Positions 35,735 through 44,213 of a stretch of 64,000 nt of DNA are shown here, piece after piece; position 1 is the stretch's first letter, and each line of letters opens with the position of its first letter. The DNA lies in contig NZ_JASJOM010000012.1 in the NCBI RefSeq assembly GCF_030271255.1, forward strand, positions 62,001-126,000, written 5' to 3'. Made by a program: the position numbers and the translations under genes. The notes below the pieces were generated by a model. The model ran no database searches. It was not told the origin of the DNA and saw nothing but the letters and a program-made list of their open reading frames with translations. Origin of the DNA: Peribacillus folii. GTDB taxonomy: Bacteria > Bacillota > Bacilli > Bacillales > DSM-1321.

Positions 35735-35889
35735 TGTTTTAACTCTCCTTTAAATTCCACTCTAGTGTTTGAAAAAACAAGGAGATTTATGTAACAAAAA
35801 AGTAAAGAAAACTCTTCGATTGGCGAGACGAAGGCGATGACAGAGAAGTAGTTGCCCACAGAGTTGAACGTTGCGTGCGAAATTTTGGA

Positions 35890-35973
35890 GTTTACTCGCG
35901 AGTTTTACGCGTTTACCCGCCAATTCAACGGGTTTACTCGCCAATTCAGCCCGTTTACTCGCCAATTCACTTT
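35890..35973. repeat. 21-bp tandem repeat, four units
   Basis: Units begin at 35890, 35911, 35932 and 35953, each with GTTTAC(T/C)CGC; the last three continue CAATTCA. Spacing is exactly 21 bases, and a decayed fifth unit (CTCGTAAATT) may follow. The whole gap from 35735 to 36077 holds this array, the sodA terminator at 36030-36065 and the yqgE leader. A minus-strand frame runs through the array as 7-residue repeats (ELASKPV-like), but it has no ribosome site, so I do not call it a gene. Confidence 0.85.
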
Positions 35974-36029
35974 TTTCTCGTAAATTAGGGAGTCACTCGC
36001 GACTGTGATCCAGTTAAGAGAAACGGCAA

Positions 36030-36065
36030 AAAAGCAGGATCCCACTATAGGGACCCTGCCTTTTT
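36030..36065 (-). terminator. Intrinsic terminator after sodA
   Basis: On the minus strand GCAGGGTCCC pairs with GGGATCCTGC with one mismatch, followed by TTTTTTG. It lies 12 bases after the sodA stop. Confidence 0.8.
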
Positions 36066-36077
36066 AATTATTATCAA

Positions 36078-36686
36078 TTATTTTGCAGCGTTGAAACGTT
36101 TTGATACTTCGTCCCAGTTTACAACATTCCAGAAGGAATTGATGTATTCAGGACGACGGTTTTGGTAGTTTAGGTAGTAAGCATGTTCCCAAACGTCTAA
36201 TCCAAGAATTGGCGTTTTGCCTTCTGATAATGGATTGTCTTGGTTCGGAGTGCTAGTTACTTCCAATTCGCCATTGTTGACTGCAAGCCAAGCCCAGCCA
36301 GATCCAAAGCGAGTAGTAGCGGCTTTAGCGAACTCTTCTTTGAAGCTGTCGAAGCTGCCGAATTTTGATGTGATGGCGTCTGCTAATTCACCAGTTGGCT
36401 GTCCGCCGCCGTTTGGAGAAAGGATTTCCCAGAATAATGTGTGGTTAGCGTGTCCGCCGCCATTGTTGCGAACGGCTGTGCGAACCGCTTCAGGTACTGC
36501 ATCAAGGTTAGCGACAATTTCTTCAACGCTTTTGCTTAGAAGTTCTTGATTGCCTTCAAGGGCATTGTTCAAGTTTGTCACATATGTGTTGTGATGTTTA
36601 GTGTGGTGAATGTTCATTGTTTCCTTGTCGATGTGTGGTTCCAATGCATCATATGCGTACGGTAATTGTGGAAGTTCAAAAGCCAT
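36078..36686 (-). CDS. sodA: Superoxide dismutase [Mn]
   Basis: A 202-residue cytoplasmic manganese/iron superoxide dismutase that converts superoxide to hydrogen peroxide and oxygen. Metal ligands are visible: His27 in [16 protein letters not shown], the second histidine in NHTLFWEIL (near 81), and aspartate and histidine in [10 protein letters not shown] (near 163-167). The [10 protein letters not shown] and GSGWAWLAV stretches are typical of the Mn form. It is a single-gene unit with its own likely promoter (36764-36792) and terminator. Confidence 0.97.
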   Translation of the reverse strand: MAFELPQLPYAYDALEPHIDKETMNIHHTKHHNTYVTNLNNALEGNQELLSKSVEEIVANLDAVPEAVRTAVRNNGGGHANHTLFWEILSPNGGGQPTGELADAITSKFGSFDSFKEEFAKAATTRFGSGWAWLAVNNGELEVTSTPNQDNPLSEGKTPILGLDVWEHAYYLNYQNRRPEYINSFWNVVNWDEVSKRFNAAK

Positions 36687-36763
36687 AATAAAATTCCTCC
36701 CTATGTAAGCTGTTTTTTTTGAGGGCTTCAGTTCTCGAAAGATACATGAAGCTCGCTAGCATT

Positions 36764-36792
36764 AGAGTATCAAATTTTTGTAAACGTTTCAA
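36764..36792 (-). promoter_or_regulatory. Probable sigma-A promoter of sodA
   Basis: On the minus strand TTGAAA (-35, 36787-36792) and TACTCT (-10, 36764-36769) are separated by 17 bases, about 75 bases upstream of the sodA ATG. This is a pattern match only. Confidence 0.5.
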
Positions 36793-36822
36793 ACCTTATG
36801 CCTCGTTTTGCGATAATATTTC

Positions 36823-37308
36823 CTATGAGAATACCACGAATAGAAAATAGCCGACCATCAGCAATTGGATGATCCCTTTTGTGATCACACTGCTAATAAA
36901 ACCAACGACGGAGCCGAGACCGATTTTAGCTGCAGTGACTGGATCTTTTCGATGGACGAGCATCTCCGCCAGAAAGGCACCGATGAAGGGGCCGATCAAG
37001 ATTCCGACAAACGGAATCACGAACGGGCCGACCAGGAGTCCGATTGTACTGCCCCAGACACCGGCTTTTGTGCCTCCGTATTTTTTGACGCCAACCATGT
37101 TTGCGATATAATCCGCCGCGAACAAAAGGATGACGAACAAGATTTGGACGGTCCAAAAAAACCAGCCAAACGGTGCAAAGGAATAAAATAAACCATACAA
37201 CACCATTCCGCCAAATATGAACAAAACGCTTGGGATGATCGGAAAAATCAGGCCGACGAAACCCATGATGAACATGAGGACAATAATTATCCAAAAAAGT
37301 GTATCCAC
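36823..37308 (-). CDS. yqgC: DUF456 membrane protein YqgC
   Basis: A 161-residue membrane protein with about five hydrophobic segments and glycine-rich helices (GIIFPIIPS-like start and VGPFVIPFVGILIGPFIGAF, given in part as VGPFVIPFVGILIGPF). It belongs to the DUF456 family. The function is unknown. It has the same position beside sodA as yqgC in B. subtilis. The segment NMVGVKKYGGTKAGVWG is the conserved cytoplasmic loop. It is divergent from yqgB. Confidence 0.88.
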   Translation of the reverse strand: MDTLFWIIIVLMFIMGFVGLIFPIIPSVLFIFGGMVLYGLFYSFAPFGWFFWTVQILFVILLFAADYIANMVGVKKYGGTKAGVWGSTIGLLVGPFVIPFVGILIGPFIGAFLAEMLVHRKDPVTAAKIGLGSVVGFISSVITKGIIQLLMVGYFLFVVFS

Positions 37309-37468
37309 AACAAAACGCCCTTTCTCATTTCATTTATCAGTTGCCTCTTTCTCTCCATAATTGCCTCATTATGGCTAGTTGAAACCATTGACGCAACATA
37401 CAGGTTGTTTTATTTTCCCCATATAGTTAAAATTGTTAGGAATCTTATAAAGTTAGGTGCTGAAAACA

Positions 37469-38236
37469 TTGAACATATTCAAACAACTTTGGGTAAGCCT
37501 TTATTCGCCTAAAGATATCGCTTCCTTTCAAAACCAAGGGATCGGCAAAACGATTTTGTATGTATTTTTCGTGAGCCTCATTGCCTTCCTTCCCTCGGCC
37601 TTTTATTTCGGTACAATGATGGTTGATGGGATAGATGCCATGCACGAAACGGTATCGGAAGACCTACCGGAATTCAAAATCCAAAATGGCACATTGACGA
37701 CAGAAAGTGATGAACCATTTAGCTTGAATAAAAATGGATATCAAATTTACGTGGACGGGACAGGTACCTTGACCCCTGAAGATGTGGCTGAAAAAGCTGA
37801 TGAAGCCGTTGCCCTTTTGAAATCCGATCTTGTTTTCGTATCTGGAGGCAACGTACAATCCTCGCCTTATTCTCTTCTCGAGGGAGATAACCAGCAAATC
37901 TCGTCTTGGCTTGATTCCGTCGAGTCTGTACTGCCGATAATCCTTCCGTTGCTGCTCCTTATATTATACTTGTTCACTTCCGGGGGAATCTTCATTAAAG
38001 TAACGATTCTTGCCGTTTTCGGTCTGCTTTTCAAAAATGCCCTTGGCCGGCCGCTTTCATATAGGCATCTATGGAGAATTGGTGCATACAGCATTACTCT
38101 TTCGACCATTTTCTTCACCGTCATGGATTCATTCAAAGCAACTGTTCCATTCGCTTCATTCATCAGCTGGTTCGTCACATTGATGATGCTTTATTTATCC
38201 ATTAAAGAAACCTCGGCCAATGCCCGCAAGGATTGA
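37469..38236 (+). CDS. yqgB: DUF1189 membrane protein YqgB
   Basis: A 255-residue membrane protein of the DUF1189 family. The N-terminus (LNIFKQLWVSLYSPKDIASF) is followed by a helix near 30-48. An extracytoplasmic domain of about 100 residues follows, with YQIYVDGTGTLTPED, then three or four helices at the C-terminus. The TTG at 37469 is preferred; it has AGGTG nine bases upstream, and homologues begin at this point. A GTG at 37457 is in the same frame. The function is unknown. Confidence 0.85.
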   Translation: MNIFKQLWVSLYSPKDIASFQNQGIGKTILYVFFVSLIAFLPSAFYFGTMMVDGIDAMHETVSEDLPEFKIQNGTLTTESDEPFSLNKNGYQIYVDGTGTLTPEDVAEKADEAVALLKSDLVFVSGGNVQSSPYSLLEGDNQQISSWLDSVESVLPIILPLLLLILYLFTSGGIFIKVTILAVFGLLFKNALGRPLSYRHLWRIGAYSITLSTIFFTVMDSFKATVPFASFISWFVTLMMLYLSIKETSANARKD

Positions 38237-38242
38237 CAGGTA

Positions 38243-38291
38243 TAACCGCAAAGATCGAGTCCCAATGGATATTCGATCTTTGCGGTTTTTG
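38243..38291 (+). terminator. Intrinsic terminator after yqgB
   Basis: AACCGCAAAGATCGA pairs with TCGATCTTTGCGGTT (one shift) followed by TTTGTTTT on the plus strand. It lies 10 bases past the yqgB stop. Confidence 0.85.
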
Positions 38292-38368
38292 TTTTAGACC
38301 AATAGATCCCCCGTTGTTTCATGTGACTGCAGTCATCATTTTTAATACCTCCTTAATTCGACAAAATA

Positions 38369-38393
38369 CTCAGTAAGTTTTACCTATACTGAG
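38369..38393. promoter_or_regulatory. Inverted repeat upstream of the SinI-like gene
   Basis: CTCAGTA (38369-38375) and TACTGAG (38387-38393) are a perfect 7-bp inverted repeat. It overlaps TATACT (38385-38390), a plausible -10 element about 35 bases before the SinI-like GTG. This suggests an operator, but the binding protein is unknown; it is not a SinR-type GTTCTYT box. Confidence 0.45.
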
Positions 38394-38425
38394 ATAATTG
38401 AATATGGTGATACGAGGTGATAAAC

Positions 38426-38572
38426 GTGAAGACAAGTTTTCTTGATTTGCAGTGGGTGTCACTCATCTTGGAGGCGAAAGAGATAGGCCTGACTCCAAAG
38501 GAAATCCGTGTCTTTCTTGACACCTTCTCAAATCATCAGGATGTTGCCAAACCCCCACATACTAATGGATGA
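38426..38572 (+). CDS. SinI-family anti-repressor-like small protein
   Basis: A 48-residue protein starting at a GTG behind GAGGTGATAAAC. Its central helix QWVSLILEAKEIGLTPKEI aligns with the SinR-binding domain of SinI (EWVELMxEAKxxxxxPEEI in B. subtilis). SinI-type peptides bind and inactivate the biofilm master repressor SinR or SlrR. No sinR-like helix-turn-helix gene is adjacent, so this is an orphan acting in trans if at all. It is followed 80 bases later by yqfZ. The C-terminus (VAKPPHTNG) is short and disordered. Confidence 0.8.
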   Translation: MKTSFLDLQWVSLILEAKEIGLTPKEIRVFLDTFSNHQDVAKPPHTNG

Positions 38573-38653
38573 TTTAAAAATGCCCAATTTCAGGCATAAT
38601 TCCAGTCCCTTTCAAGTATACATAGTGTAAAGACAAGCTTGGGAGGGTTGAAT

Positions 38654-38986
38654 GTGAAAAGGCTACTGCTTTTTATTTCATTTTGCTTCACATTATTCAT
38701 TATTTATTTTGATTTGACCACTGGCACCCTGCCGACTTCACGGCAGCCGGTTTCTACGGTCCAGCCAGCCGTCCCGGCAAGTCAGCAGCAGCCTGCCCCG
38801 ACTGCAGCTTTTAAAGAAGTCACCATGAAACCAGGAGATACCCTGATTTCCATCATTGAATCGGAAAAAGCCGGGAACAATAAGCCGATTGAAACGATCA
38901 TCTCCGATTTCCAAAGTTTGAATGAAGGCATGAAGCCTGAAAATATGCAGATTGGCAAGACGTATAAGATTCCTGTTTATGAGTAG
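38654..38986 (+). CDS. yqfZ: LysM-like exported protein YqfZ
   Basis: A 110-residue protein. An N-terminal hydrophobic segment (VKRLLLFISFCFTLFIIYF) acts as signal anchor. A proline/glutamine-rich linker (QPAVPASQQQPAPT) leads to a C-terminal LysM-type domain (MKPGDTLISIIE ... MQIGKTYKIPVY). The GTG start at 38654 has GGGAGGG six bases upstream. LysM domains bind peptidoglycan, so it is probably a wall-associated protein. It precedes ispG as in B. subtilis. No catalytic domain is present. Confidence 0.85.
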   Translation: MKRLLLFISFCFTLFIIYFDLTTGTLPTSRQPVSTVQPAVPASQQQPAPTAAFKEVTMKPGDTLISIIESEKAGNNKPIETIISDFQSLNEGMKPENMQIGKTYKIPVYE

Positions 38987-39180
38987 CCGGAAAACCAGGG
39001 CACCTGTGCGTTTTCATGTATCTGGATGACATCGAAAAAAAATCCGCAGTGCCGGATACTTCTTATTAAAAAAGATATTGCATCCTATTTCCTTGTCATA
39101 CGGGAAGTACATTGATACAATATTTCAGAGAAACAAATTAAAAATCAAAACTGATTTTTTCCTAAAGGAGAGAATTCCAC

Positions 39181-40302
39181 TTGAGTGAAATCATACATCG
39201 CACCAAGACGCGGCCAGTTAAAGTCGGAAACTTAACGATTGGCGGCAATAATGAAGTTATCGTACAAAGCATGACAACCACTAAAACACATGATGTTGAA
39301 GCAACTGTTGCAGAAATCCTTCGTCTTGAAGAAGCAGGCTGCCAAATCGTACGGGTTGCCTGTCCTGATGAAAGAGCCGCAAATGCAATCCCTGAAATAA
39401 AAAAACGGATCAACATCCCGCTTGTAGTCGACATTCATTTCGATTATAAGCTGGCATTGAAGGCGATTGAAGGCGGAGCCGATAAAATCAGGATCAACCC
39501 TGGCAACATCGGTCGCCGCGAAAAGGTTGAAGCCGTTGTTCAAGCTGCCAAGGCAAAAGGCATTCCGATCCGAATCGGGGTCAATGCAGGTTCCCTTGAG
39601 AGGAAGATCCTTGAAAAGTATGGGTTCCCAACGGCAGATGGAATGGTCGAAAGCGCCTTGCACCATATCAAGATCCTGGAAGATCTCGATTTTCATGACA
39701 TCATCGTGTCCATGAAGGCATCGGATGTCAATTTAGCCATCGAGGCATATGAAAAAGCCTCGAAAGCATTCGATTATCCTTTACATTTAGGAATAACCGA
39801 ATCGGGTACATTGTTCTCCGGAACGGTCAAATCCGCTGCCGGTCTTGGGGCCATCCTAAGCAAAGGCATCGGTAGCACGTTGCGTGTTTCCCTGAGTGCG
39901 GACCCAGTCGAAGAAATCAAGGTCGCACGTGAGCTCCTGAAAGTATTCGGTCTTGCCTCCAACATGGCCACTTTGATTTCCTGCCCGACCTGCGGTCGCA
40001 TCGAAATCGATTTGATTTCCATCGCAAATGAGGTTGAAGAGTACATCCAGACGATTAAAGCTCCGATCAAGGTGTCTGTGCTTGGCTGTGCGGTAAACGG
40101 GCCTGGTGAGGCTCGTGAGGCTGATATCGGTATAGCCGGTGCCCGCGGTGAAGGCTTGCTGTTCAGAAAAGGGCAAATCGTACGGAAAGTGCCTGAAGAA
40201 ACGATGGTCGAGGAACTGAAAAAGGAAATCGACAAAATCGCTGAAGAATACTATGAGAAACAAAGAGCGGAAGCTGCTGCTGCAGCCTTACTGAATAAAT
40301 AA
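39181..40302 (+). CDS. ispG: 4-hydroxy-3-methylbut-2-en-1-yl diphosphate synthase
   Basis: A 373-residue Fe-S enzyme of the MEP isoprenoid pathway. It converts 2-C-methyl-D-erythritol 2,4-cyclodiphosphate to HMBPP. The N-terminal TIM-barrel carries [11 protein letters not shown] and [12 protein letters not shown]. The [4Fe-4S] ligands lie in SCPTCGR (two cysteines, near 266-269) and [11 protein letters not shown] (near 301). It starts at a TTG behind AAAGGAGAG. The alanine-rich C-terminus is a low-complexity tail. Its reaction product is the substrate of ispH at 47.5 kb. Confidence 0.97.
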   Translation: MSEIIHRTKTRPVKVGNLTIGGNNEVIVQSMTTTKTHDVEATVAEILRLEEAGCQIVRVACPDERAANAIPEIKKRINIPLVVDIHFDYKLALKAIEGGADKIRINPGNIGRREKVEAVVQAAKAKGIPIRIGVNAGSLERKILEKYGFPTADGMVESALHHIKILEDLDFHDIIVSMKASDVNLAIEAYEKASKAFDYPLHLGITESGTLFSGTVKSAAGLGAILSKGIGSTLRVSLSADPVEEIKVARELLKVFGLASNMATLISCPTCGRIEIDLISIANEVEEYIQTIKAPIKVSVLGCAVNGPGEAREADIGIAGARGEGLLFRKGQIVRKVPEETMVEELKKEIDKIAEEYYEKQRAEAAAAALLNK

Positions 40303-40306
40303 AACA

Positions 40307-40335
40307 AAACCCCGATTTTTAATCATCGGGGTTTT
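40307..40335. terminator. Bidirectional terminator between ispG and yqfX
   Basis: AAAACCCCGAT pairs with ATCGGGGTTTT, followed by T on the plus side and preceded by A runs. It closes the convergent ispG and yqfX units. Confidence 0.9.
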
Positions 40336-40345
40336 TGCTTGTACC

Positions 40346-40816
40346 TTAAAAGAACGGCAAGATGAATATGCCTACGATAATGGAAAGGGCTCCAATGCCA
40401 ATCGCCCATGCCCCCAAGTTCGAACCCCGGTTACGGGCCATTATCCCTACAATGATCCCTGCGATCCCTAAAAGGAAAGGCATCATGAATAACGATAAAA
40501 TGGAAATGATCAAGGCTGCGACACCAATGACTTTTCCTCTTGATGCCACGTCCCCAGAATCAACAGCTCCCACTACAGATTCATCTTTATATGACCTGCT
40601 TCTTCGTGGCATGGTTGAAATCTCGGCTGATGTCTCTTCATGATAACGGTTATCCGCATTGGGCACGGCCCCCCGCTTTTCATAGCGCCGATCATCTGCA
40701 GGTTCATTTTCATTATAATACCGCTCATGGTGCGGATCATCGACAATCGTTGTTTCACTGTCTTCTTTGCCCAGGCGTATTTCATCGTCAATACTGGAGT
40801 ATTGATCCTTTTCCAT
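40346..40816 (-). CDS. yqfX: YqfX-like membrane protein with charged N-terminal domain
   Basis: A 156-residue protein starting at MEKDQYSS behind GTGAGGG. The first 95 residues are highly charged and probably disordered (HHERYYNENEPADDRRYEKR). The last 55 form two hydrophobic helices around a Gly/Arg loop (MARNRGSNLGAW). The position between ispG and yqfW matches yqfX of B. subtilis. The function is unknown. Confidence 0.8.
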   Translation of the reverse strand: MEKDQYSSIDDEIRLGKEDSETTIVDDPHHERYYNENEPADDRRYEKRGAVPNADNRYHEETSAEISTMPRRSRSYKDESVVGAVDSGDVASRGKVIGVAALIISILSLFMMPFLLGIAGIIVGIMARNRGSNLGAWAIGIGALSIIVGIFILPFF

Positions 40817-40985
40817 TCGTGCATCCCTCACTTTCGTTTATAGGAGCAGTTATAGTATATGCAAAAGCCACAGAATCCATCGTGATAATGGTTTCTTGTC
40901 TTGGAAATAAATAAGCGATTTTCCCAAAGCAGCGGTTGTATATGTTACACTATTACAAGTACTTTTAGACGAGGAGAGATTCATC

Positions 40986-41570
40986 ATGAAAAAACGTTTT
41001 GGCATCGACATAGACGGGACTGTCACAAGACCTGATTCGATGGTTCCCTTTTTAAATAAAGCTTTCCAGTTGAACTTGGCTTATGAAGACATTACCGAGT
41101 ATGACTTACTCCCCTTCGTCAATGTGCCGAAGGAGGATTTCAGCAAATGGTTCATTGAGACAGAGCCGCTCATTTATACCGAGTCATCATTGGCTGAGGG
41201 AGCGAAGGATGTCCTGGAAAAATGGACAAAACAGGCCGATCTCTATTTCATCAGTGCCCGCAGCAACCGATTATTCGATGTGACGAAGAATTGGTTCACG
41301 AGGAACGAGGTCCTCTATAATCATATTGAGCTTGTAGGCTCACACGACAAAGTGTCTGCAGCAAAGAAATTCGCAGTCGATCTTTTTTTGGAGGACAAGC
41401 ATGATAATGCGGTGGCCATCTCGGAGGAATGCCAAATACCAGTGATTTTATTCAACACCCCCTACAATCAAGACCCTGTGCCTGAAAGCGTCATTCGGGT
41501 CAACAGCTGGCAGGAGGCCTCCTGCTGGGTGAGCAACTGGATGGCAGAAATGCCTGCTATGATCAAATGA
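40986..41570 (+). CDS. yqfW: HAD-superfamily 5'-nucleotidase-like protein YqfW
   Basis: A 194-residue HAD hydrolase of the NT5C-like group. The nucleophile motif is FGIDIDGTVTRP (residues 5-16), motif II is YFISARSN (near 88-95) and the acidic motif IV is DLFLEDKHDNA (near 132-142). The substrate is presumably a (deoxy)nucleoside monophosphate, but this has not been shown for YqfW. It starts at an ATG behind GAGGAGAG. It is a monocistronic unit between yqfX and zur and ends at a strong terminator. Confidence 0.88.
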   Translation: MKKRFGIDIDGTVTRPDSMVPFLNKAFQLNLAYEDITEYDLLPFVNVPKEDFSKWFIETEPLIYTESSLAEGAKDVLEKWTKQADLYFISARSNRLFDVTKNWFTRNEVLYNHIELVGSHDKVSAAKKFAVDLFLEDKHDNAVAISEECQIPVILFNTPYNQDPVPESVIRVNSWQEASCWVSNWMAEMPAMIK

Positions 41571-41576
41571 GAAAAG

Positions 41577-41610
41577 AAAAAACCATTGACTTGAAAGTCA
41601 ATGGTTTTTT
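41577..41610. terminator. Bidirectional terminator between yqfW and zur
   Basis: AAAAAACCATTGACT pairs with AGTCAATGGTTTTTT around TGAA. It abuts the zur stop codon and closes the convergent pair. Confidence 0.9.
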
Positions 41611-42035
41611 CATGCCTCTACAGATACACTGCATGCGGGACAGCGGCCGTATATTTCGAATTTATGACCTGAGACATCATAGTCCTTCAAGCTATCCTCC
41701 AGTTCCTGCATCGGGCACACTTCGATTTCCTTCGTTTTCCCGCAGCTCAGACAAATGAAGTGGTGGTGGTGGGAAGAATGTCCGCAGGTAAACCGGAAGT
41801 GCTTTTCCCCTTCCAACTCGGTCGTTTCAAATATCCCCAGTTCAACGAATAAAGAAAGGTTCCGGTAAATCGTATCGAAGCTCAATCCCGGATAATCCTG
41901 TTTCATATTCTCCAGCACATCTTTTGCCGTTAAATATTTATCGCTGGTCGAGAAAAGCTGCAGCATTTCTTCCCTCTTTCCAGTATGCTTGAACCCTTTA
42001 TCTTTTAGTAATTGCATGGCAGAAGAAACGTTCAT
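41610..42035 (-). CDS. zur: Zinc-responsive Fur-family repressor Zur
   Basis: A 141-residue Fur-family regulator. The N-terminal winged helix ([11 protein letters not shown] ... [11 protein letters not shown]) is followed by the metal-binding domain with [15 protein letters not shown] and CPAC, whose CxxC pairs hold the structural zinc. Zinc-bound Zur represses zinc uptake genes. It is the last gene of znuC-znuB-zur, 15 bases after znuB, and a Zur-type operator precedes znuC, so the operon is probably autoregulated. The CICLSCG-type spacing and gene context favour Zur over Fur or PerR. Confidence 0.93.
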   Translation of the reverse strand: MNVSSAMQLLKDKGFKHTGKREEMLQLFSTSDKYLTAKDVLENMKQDYPGLSFDTIYRNLSLFVELGIFETTELEGEKHFRFTCGHSSHHHHFICLSCGKTKEIEVCPMQELEDSLKDYDVSGHKFEIYGRCPACSVSVEA

Positions 42036-42050
42036 AAAACATCACCCCAT

Positions 42051-42884
42051 CTATCGATTTTTCCACTTATCAAACAAAATTGACAAGATGAGAATTAGCA
42101 CAGCGATTATTACAATGGTGCCGCCCGGAGCAAGATCAAGATTGTATGATAAAAACAAACCGCCCACAACCGAAACCTCACCGAATAAGATCGAGAACCC
42201 AATCATCTGCTTAAAGCCCTTGGCAAAACGGAGACTGGCCGCCACAGGCAGCGTCATCAGCGAAGAAACCAGCAAGATGCCAATGATCTTCATGGAAGCG
42301 GCAATCACCAAGGCGACCATGACGATAAAAATAAAATGGATCGCTTTATAAGGAATCCCGGAGGCTTTGGCATGCTCTTCATCAAATGATAACAGAAATA
42401 GTTCTTTATACAATAGGGTGAGAGTCAAGACGACGACGATCCCCACTGCCAAGATGACATACAAGTCCGTCCGGCTGACCGCACTGACACTGCCGAATAA
42501 ATACCCATATAAGTCCGTATTGAACCCGTCTGCGATGGATATGAAAATGACGCTGAGACCCATGCCGCCGGACATAATGATCGGAATCGCAAGCTCTTGG
42601 TAATGCTTGTATACCCCTCTTAATTTTTCAATGAATAATGAACCGCCAACCGAAAAGGCCATCCCCATATAGAGTGGATTCAATCCAGCCAGTGAAAGGA
42701 AACTCTTTTGAAGCAATAAACTGAACGCTATTCCGGCAAGCGCTACATGACTGAGTGCATCAGAAATCATGGACATCCGCCTCACCACAACAAAAACGCC
42801 CACTAATGGCGCAATCGCTCCGATGATGATCCCCGTCAAGAATGCGTTCTGCAAAAATTCAAACTGCAATATCCCCGATATCAT
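42051..42884 (-). CDS. znuB: Zinc ABC transporter permease ZnuB
   Basis: A 277-residue permease of the manganese/zinc ABC-3 family with about eight transmembrane helices. The motif VVRRMSMISDALSHVALAGIA is the family hallmark (given as VVRRMSMISDALSH), and LLVSSLMTLPVAASLR lies in a later helix. The start at 42884 follows TTGGAGGATAG. It works with ZnuC and a zinc-binding lipoprotein; the znuA/adcA gene is not in this window. Gap to znuC is 21 bases. Confidence 0.92.
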   Translation of the reverse strand: MISGILQFEFLQNAFLTGIIIGAIAPLVGVFVVVRRMSMISDALSHVALAGIAFSLLLQKSFLSLAGLNPLYMGMAFSVGGSLFIEKLRGVYKHYQELAIPIIMSGGMGLSVIFISIADGFNTDLYGYLFGSVSAVSRTDLYVILAVGIVVVLTLTLLYKELFLLSFDEEHAKASGIPYKAIHFIFIVMVALVIAASMKIIGILLVSSLMTLPVAASLRFAKGFKQMIGFSILFGEVSVVGGLFLSYNLDLAPGGTIVIIAVLILILSILFDKWKNR

Positions 42885-42905
42885 TGGGCTATCCTCCAAA
42901 ACTTT

Positions 42906-43670
42906 TTAATGATCATGATTTAAAAACTGGACGCCATGCCCATAAATAGATGATAGCTCGCCCTCATCCAGCTCATTATATTCACCGGCATCTCCGTGAA
43001 AATGAAGCTTTTTATTCAAGCAGGCAACATGTGTGACTTTATCGGTCACGGTACCGACGTCATGGGTCACCAAGATCAAGGTGATTCCCAACTTCTTGTT
43101 CAGCATCTCAAGCATTTCATAAAATTGATGGACATTCTTTGAATCGACGCCGACCGTGGGCTCATCCAAGATCATCAATTCCGGCTCACTGACCAGTGAG
43201 CGGGCAATGAAGACCCTCTGTTGCTGCCCTCCGGACAATTCCCCGATATTGCGGTTCTGATATCCGAGCATGTCGACGGACTCCAAAGCCTTCTTCACCC
43301 TTTTTTTATCGTCTTTGCTTGCAAACTTGAATAAACCGATTTTCTTGGTCAAGCCGCTCTGAACCACTTCAAATACCGTTGCGGGAAATCCAGAGTTGAA
43401 GGAATTCGCCTTTTGGGAAACGAACCCGACCTTTTGCCAAGCTTTAAAGCGTCGGATGTCTTCCCCGAATATTTCAATTTTACCTTTTTGGAGCTTGAAC
43501 AGTCCGAGCAACAGCTTTAATAACGTCGATTTTCCTGAGCCATTTGGCCCGACGATCGCCAGAAATGCCCCCTTTGGAATTTCAAGCGAAACATGTTCAA
43601 GCACCAGATCTTTTGTATATTTGTATGATATATCTTCCATTTTAACGATCGGGTTCACTACATTATCCAA
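42906..43670 (-). CDS. znuC: Zinc ABC transporter ATP-binding protein ZnuC
   Basis: A 254-residue ABC ATPase. Walker A is VGPNGSGKST, the signature is LSGGQQQR, Walker B is LMILDEPTVGVD and the switch histidine is in LVTHDVGTV. The C-terminus ends in HDH. The TTG at 43670 is preferred over a GTG three codons upstream because AGGTGAT precedes it by a normal distance. First gene of the operon; its upstream region contains a Zur-like operator. Confidence 0.92.
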   Translation of the reverse strand: MDNVVNPIVKMEDISYKYTKDLVLEHVSLEIPKGAFLAIVGPNGSGKSTLLKLLLGLFKLQKGKIEIFGEDIRRFKAWQKVGFVSQKANSFNSGFPATVFEVVQSGLTKKIGLFKFASKDDKKRVKKALESVDMLGYQNRNIGELSGGQQQRVFIARSLVSEPELMILDEPTVGVDSKNVHQFYEMLEMLNKKLGITLILVTHDVGTVTDKVTHVACLNKKLHFHGDAGEYNELDEGELSSIYGHGVQFLNHDH

Positions 43671-43691
43671 ACAAATCACCTATTTTTTAAG

Positions 43692-43715
43692 AATCATTAC
43701 GATTAACAATCGTTA
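43692..43715 (-). promoter_or_regulatory. Zur-like operator before znuC
   Basis: The minus strand reads TAACGATTGTTAATCGTAATGATT. It contains ACGATT/AATCGT as an inverted pair and TCGTAATGATT, which matches the left half and centre of the B. subtilis Zur box TCGTAATNATTACGA; the right half is degraded. Its location 20-45 bases upstream of znuC fits promoter occlusion. Confidence 0.65.
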
Positions 43716-43884
43716 GTATAAAACAAAGAAGACCAGATGTAAAGAAACAGCACCTTAATGCTCCGTGCTCCTCCACCCCGAATCACTAAAATCGTCAGCT
43801 CCATTAAATTACCAGGAATCAAACGAAGTTTCGGGTTCACATACGCCCGCCTCCTTCATATGTTTTTAAAAAGGAGGAGATCGT

Positions 43885-44145
43885 TTGAAATTATTCGAAA
43901 TGATGGTCAATCATAAAATCAACCATATTCGTCCCGATGAGCTGCTTTCCCTTGCCAAGCAGCATAAAATTGCAATCACGCAAAAACAAGCGCAGGATAT
44001 CACTGCACTTCTAGCAGGTAAAAATATCAACATTTTTGATATACGCCAAAGGCAAAACGTTTTGGGACAGATCACGAAAGTTGCCGGGGCAAGTACAGCA
44101 AGGGAAATAGAATCGCTCTTCAACACTCTCACTTCCAACTTTTAA
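43885..44145 (+). CDS. yqfT: DUF2624 protein YqfT
   Basis: An 86-residue soluble, mostly helical protein starting at a TTG behind AAGGAGGAG. The segments LLSLAKQHKIAITQKQAQDI and GQITKVAGASTAREIESLF match the DUF2624 family. The function is unknown. It is monocistronic, divergent from znuC, and ends before a bidirectional terminator shared with nfo. Confidence 0.85.
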   Translation: MKLFEMMVNHKINHIRPDELLSLAKQHKIAITQKQAQDITALLAGKNINIFDIRQRQNVLGQITKVAGASTAREIESLFNTLTSNF

Positions 44146-44161
44146 CGAGCATTTCCATAAT

Positions 44162-44201
44162 GAAAGGACGATTCATCTTTATTGGATGAACCGTCCCTTC
44201 A
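44162..44201. terminator. Bidirectional terminator between yqfT and nfo
   Basis: GGACG-A-TTCATC pairs with GATGAA-C-CGTCC (one A-C mismatch) around a TTTATTG loop, with AAA and CTT flanks. It closes convergent genes. Confidence 0.7.
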
Positions 44202-44213
44202 CAAGTCGAATGA

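Noticed and set aside
35762..35965. A 67-codon minus-strand frame across the 21-bp tandem array
   Set aside because: No ribosome site, repetitive sequence giving 7-residue repeats by arithmetic (21 = 7 codons), and no family match; explained by the DNA repeat.
35890..35973. Possible CRISPR array
   Set aside because: Units are contiguous with no spacers, and no cas genes lie nearby.
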